This document shows, piece after piece, positions 60,348 to 62,950 of a stretch of 62,950 nt of DNA. The position numbers and the translations under genes are program-made. Origin of the DNA: an uncultured Clostridia bacterium (GTDB taxonomy: Bacteria; Bacillota; Clostridia; Oscillospirales; Acutalibacteraceae); assembly GCA_944412445.1 (NCBI GenBank), contig CALYBJ010000015.1:1-62950 (forward strand). The letters run 5' to 3'. Every line of letters begins with the position of its first letter. Position 1 is the stretch's first letter. Below the pieces are notes generated by a model that ran no database searches, was not told the DNA's origin, and was given only the letters and a program-made list of their open reading frames with translations.

Positions 60348-62036
60348 ATGAGCTTTATAGTAAAAAAAGCCGAGGGACAGATATACGATATAATCGGAAA
60401 CGCCCTTAAAAAGGCGCAGGAAAACGGGGAGCTGCCGGAAGGCGAAATGCCGGAGTTCAAAACGGAGATACCCGCCGACAGATCCCACGGGGACTACTCG
60501 GCAAACGCCGCCATGGTCTCGGCGAGAGTTTTCAGAACGGCTCCCATAAAAATAGCTGAAATTTTATGTAAAAACGCCGATTTAAGCGGAACATATTTCA
60601 GCCATGTTGAAGCGGCAGGAGCAGGCTTTATAAATTTCACTCTTAACGGAAAATACTACGGAGACATTCTTACGGATGTTGCGGAGAAAGGCGAAAAATA
60701 CGGTCATTCCGATTACGGAAAGGGCAAATCGGCTCTTGTGGAGTTTGTGTCGGCAAATCCCACGGGCCCCATGCACATAGGCAACGCAAGAGGCGGAGCC
60801 ATGGGTGACTGTCTTGCGGAAATCCTCACATGGGCAGGCTACAGAACGGAAAGAGAGTTTTACATAAACGACGGCGGAAACCAGATTGAGAAATTCGGTT
60901 TATCCCTTGACATAAGATACAGACAGCATTTCGGTGAAGATATAGAAATGCCCGAGGATTCCTACCACGGACAGGACATAATAGACCATGCGAATAATTT
61001 TGCCGAAATTTACGGGGACAAATACATAAACGCTTCCGAAGAGGAAAGAAGAAAGGCTCTTGTAGAATACGCGCTGCCCCTTAACATTCAGGGACTTGAA
61101 AGGGATCTTTTAAAATATAAAATCAAATATGACACCTGGTTCCACGAAAGCGACCTTCACAAAAGCGGAGCCGCAAAGGAAGTTGTTGACCTTCTGACGA
61201 AAAACGGCTACACCTATGAAAAGGACGGTGCGCTGTGGTTCAAAGCGGAGCAGTTCGGCTGCGACAAGGATTTCGTGCTCCGCCGTTCCAACGGATTTTT
61301 CACATACATCGTTCCCGATATTGCCTACCATTACAACAAGCTTGTAACAAGAGGCTTCGACAGAGCCATTGACATTCTGGGCGCGGATCACCACGGCTAT
61401 GTTCCCAGACTTAAGGGAGCCATTCAGGCTTTGGGTGTGGACTCCTCAAGAATCGAAGTAATCCTTATGCAGATGGTAAGGCTCGTTAAGGACGGAGAGA
61501 TAATAAAAGCCTCAAAGCGTTCGGGAAAGGCAATTACCCTTGTTACTCTTCTTGACGAGGTGCCCATTGACGCCGCAAGGTTCTTCTTTAACATGAGAGA
61601 GGCAAATTCTCACTGCGACTTTGATTTGGATCTGGCAATCGAGGAATCCTCCTCAAACCCCGTATACTACTGCCAGTACGCTCATGCCAGAATTTGCAGC
61701 ATTTTCAGAAAGATGAAAGAAAAAGGAACGGAAGTTACCGGCTGCACGGAGGAACAGCTTTTGCTGCTTGAAGCTCCCGAGGAAAGAGAGCTTATAAGGC
61801 ATATCGCTTCCCTTACGGGAGAAATCGAAACGGCTGCAAGGACTCTTGACCCATCTAAAATTACAAAATACGCCATGGATCTTGCGACGCTGTTCCATAA
61901 ATTCTATAACGCCTGCCGCTGTGACGTAGAGGACAAAAATCTTTGCAATGCAAGATTATTCCTCTGCAAATGCGTCAAGGATGTAATGTATAACGTGCTT
62001 ACAATGATGAAGATTTCGGCGCCGGAGTCAATGTAA
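60348..62036 (+). CDS. argS: Arginyl-tRNA synthetase
   Basis: This 562-residue class Ia synthetase charges tRNA-Arg. It has the N-terminal Add-1 domain for tRNA recognition, the HIGH-like signature FVSANPTGPMHIGNARG at about 125-141, and a KMSK-equivalent site reading KASKRSGKAITL, the usual degenerate form in this enzyme. The DALR anticodon-binding domain ends the protein with KISAPESM. The ATG follows AGGAAG. smpB follows after 46 bases. Confidence 0.96.
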   Translation: MSFIVKKAEGQIYDIIGNALKKAQENGELPEGEMPEFKTEIPADRSHGDYSANAAMVSARVFRTAPIKIAEILCKNADLSGTYFSHVEAAGAGFINFTLNGKYYGDILTDVAEKGEKYGHSDYGKGKSALVEFVSANPTGPMHIGNARGGAMGDCLAEILTWAGYRTEREFYINDGGNQIEKFGLSLDIRYRQHFGEDIEMPEDSYHGQDIIDHANNFAEIYGDKYINASEEERRKALVEYALPLNIQGLERDLLKYKIKYDTWFHESDLHKSGAAKEVVDLLTKNGYTYEKDGALWFKAEQFGCDKDFVLRRSNGFFTYIVPDIAYHYNKLVTRGFDRAIDILGADHHGYVPRLKGAIQALGVDSSRIEVILMQMVRLVKDGEIIKASKRSGKAITLVTLLDEVPIDAARFFFNMREANSHCDFDLDLAIEESSSNPVYYCQYAHARICSIFRKMKEKGTEVTGCTEEQLLLLEAPEERELIRHIASLTGEIETAARTLDPSKITKYAMDLATLFHKFYNACRCDVEDKNLCNARLFLCKCVKDVMYNVLTMMKISAPESM

Positions 62037-62082
62037 TATTAATGTAATAAATATATAAATAATTATAAAAGGAAGTGATTTT

Positions 62083-62550
62083 ACGGCGGATAAAAAAGAA
62101 AGCCTGAAGGCGGCGGCTCAGAATAAAAAAGCGTATCACGATTATTTCGTTCTTGAAACCTACGAAGCCGGCATCGAGCTTTTCGGAACGGAGGTAAAGT
62201 CCGTAAGACAGGGCAAAATAAATCTCAAGGACTCCTGGTGCAGTATCGAAAAGGGAGAAATTTTTGCCAACGGCGTTCATATATCCCCTTACGATCACGG
62301 AAATATTTTTAACCGGGAGCCCCTCAGAGCGAAAAGGCTCCTGATGCACAAAAAAGAAATACTGAAACTTTTCGGGTTGACAAAACAGCAGGGATATGCG
62401 ATAATCCCTTTGCAGGTATATTTCAAAAACGGAAGGGCAAAAATGTTAATAGGGCTGTGCAAGGGCAAAAAGCTCTATGACAAGAGAGAGGCGGAGGCTA
62501 AAAAAAGCGCCCGGAGAGATATTGAAAGAGGCTTCCGTGAAAAGGACTGA
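62083..62550 (+). CDS. smpB: SsrA-binding protein SmpB with apparent ACG start
   Basis: SmpB delivers tmRNA to stalled ribosomes. The reading frame contains the complete 155-residue family sequence: AAQNKKAYHDYFVLETYEAG, GTEVKSVRQGKINLKDS, YDHGNIF, RAKRLLMHKKEI, GLTKQQGYAIIPL and the C-terminal KKSARRDIERGFREKD tail. No ATG, GTG or TTG is in frame before residue 88. The in-frame stop upstream is at 62056; GGAAG at 62071-62075 lies seven bases before ACG 62083, which gives an N-terminus (M)ADKKES as expected for the family. ssrA follows 45 bases later. Confidence 0.92.
   Translation, partial: TADKKESLKAAAQNKKAYHDYFVLETYEAGIELFGTEVKSVRQGKINLKDSWCSIEKGEIFANGVHISPYDHGNIFNREPLRAKRLLMHKKEILKLFGLTKQQGYAIIPLQVYFKNGRAKMLIGLCKGKKLYDKREAEAKKSARRDIERGFREKD
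62377..62405 (+). promoter_or_regulatory. Possible ssrA promoter inside smpB
   Basis: TTGACA (62377-62382), 17 bp, GATAAT (62400-62405) with TG one base before the -10. It lies about 190 bases upstream of mature tmRNA, inside a conserved coding stretch, so it may be chance. No other promoter for ssrA is apparent. Confidence 0.3.
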
Positions 62551-62595
62551 AAATACCTGATTTTCCGAAAAAAAGCCAAAGTTTTTTGTTAATAC

Positions 62596-62950
62596 GGGGA
62601 TGAAAGGATTTCGACGGGGATCTTGAATCCGGGTAAGCGGGCAGATGTGCGGAGCATCTTTAAAAGCCGCAGTTTATTAAAAATAAACGACAACAATAAA
62701 ACAGTTTTAGCAGCTGCTTAATTAAGCGCTGCCGTTCTGCCCGAGAGTACTGCGGCTCGGAACAGAGCGTCATTCAGCAGTGAACGTGAACAGGCAAGGG
62801 CGGCCGGTGTCTGTCACGGTTAAGGCCGCTTTTTTCTCATAACCCTGCCGACAGGGGTATGACGGAAGAAACAAAAAATATCGGCTACGCTCGTAGAAAG
62901 CCTTGAGGATGGGTTTTCGGACGCGGTTTCGATTACCGCCATCTCCACCA
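62596..62950 (+). ncRNA. ssrA: Transfer-messenger RNA (tmRNA, SsrA)
   Basis: The 355-base RNA is complete. The 5' GGGGATG pairs with CATCTCC before the discriminator A and encoded CCA at the last base of the window. The 5' GGATTTCGACGGGG block and the T-arm GCGGT-TTCGATT-ACCGC are typical. The tag reading frame gives NDNNKTVLAAA then TAA at 62719-62721; the resume codon is probably the ATA at 62683 or the AAC at 62686. With SmpB, it rescues stalled ribosomes and marks the peptide for proteolysis. The terminator, if any, is beyond the window. Confidence 0.97.

Noticed and set aside
62596..62602. TAATAC directly before mature tmRNA as its promoter -10
   Set aside because: It touches the mature 5' end, so transcription would start inside the tmRNA. 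The 5' end is made by processing, and the promoter must be further upstream.

Overview
This window is a 63-kb piece of a low-to-moderate G+C, spore-forming Firmicutes (class Clostridia) chromosome. The evidence is spoIIE, a complete gerA-gerB-gerC germination operon, ireB, sepF/divIVA, the miaB-ymcA-mutS-mutL order shared with Bacillus, AGGAGG-type ribosome binding sites, and split transketolase subunits. An N-terminal dockerin-like module and a giant MBG/YDG repeat surface protein point to an anaerobic, probably gut-type lineage, but I cannot name a genus. No rRNA, tRNA, prophage, insertion sequence or CRISPR array is visible. The only stable RNA is a complete tmRNA ending exactly at the last base.

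Layout. 88-2718 (minus): rlmH, a WalJ-type hydrolase and murA. 3139-10723 (minus): a self-contained surface-glycan operon read as ABC permease, ABC ATPase, coiled-coil protein, a 1,080-residue multi-module glycosyltransferase, wecC, wecB, with a consensus promoter at one end and a hairpin terminator at the other. 10942-14199 (plus): three membrane-anchored proteins, two of them paralogues. 14370-18533 (plus): spoIIE, then a minimal two-gene Suf (SMS-type) system. 18843-20060: an AAA ATPase of the DUF4143 kind preceded by tandem repeats. 20200-22761 (minus): bifunctional NAD(P)H-hydrate repair enzyme, lipoprotein and MazF without a MazE. 22921-26160 (plus): ireB, a small unknown protein, argG and the dockerin protein, whose C-terminal domain resembles the 11-13 kb paralogues. 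26232-34874 (minus): a long division and housekeeping cluster from an HlyD-like protein through yggS, sepF, divIVA, lspA, an RluD-type synthase and a phosphoesterase to split transketolase. 34951-42489 (minus): miaB, ymcA/ylbF-like, mutS, mutL, miaA. 42593-46394 (minus): gerA-gerB-gerC. 46499-48083 (plus): DUF421, DUF4363-like and DinB-like genes. 48137-50718 (minus): sfsA, GH20 hexosaminidase, TM2 protein. 50863-56136 (minus): the giant surface protein, with consensus promoter, ~210-nt leader and strong terminator. 56570-62950 (plus): two unknown multipass membrane proteins, ddl, DUF1934, argS, smpB, ssrA.

How it fits together. Envelope work dominates: murA and ddl make peptidoglycan precursors; wecB/wecC make UDP-ManNAcA for a glycan that the multi-module transferase probably builds and the ABC pair exports; the giant protein and several anchored proteins sit outside the membrane; sepF/divIVA organise division. 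Translation quality control is the second theme: rlmH, miaA/miaB, argS and smpB-ssrA trans-translation. The most unusual single observation is that smpB has no ATG, GTG or TTG start: a well-placed Shine-Dalgarno sequence points to an ACG codon. Most other novelty is in regulation and architecture: tandem repeats before the AAA ATPase, phased repeats before argG, a possible Spo0A-type spoIIE promoter, and one extracellular domain carried on different scaffolds.
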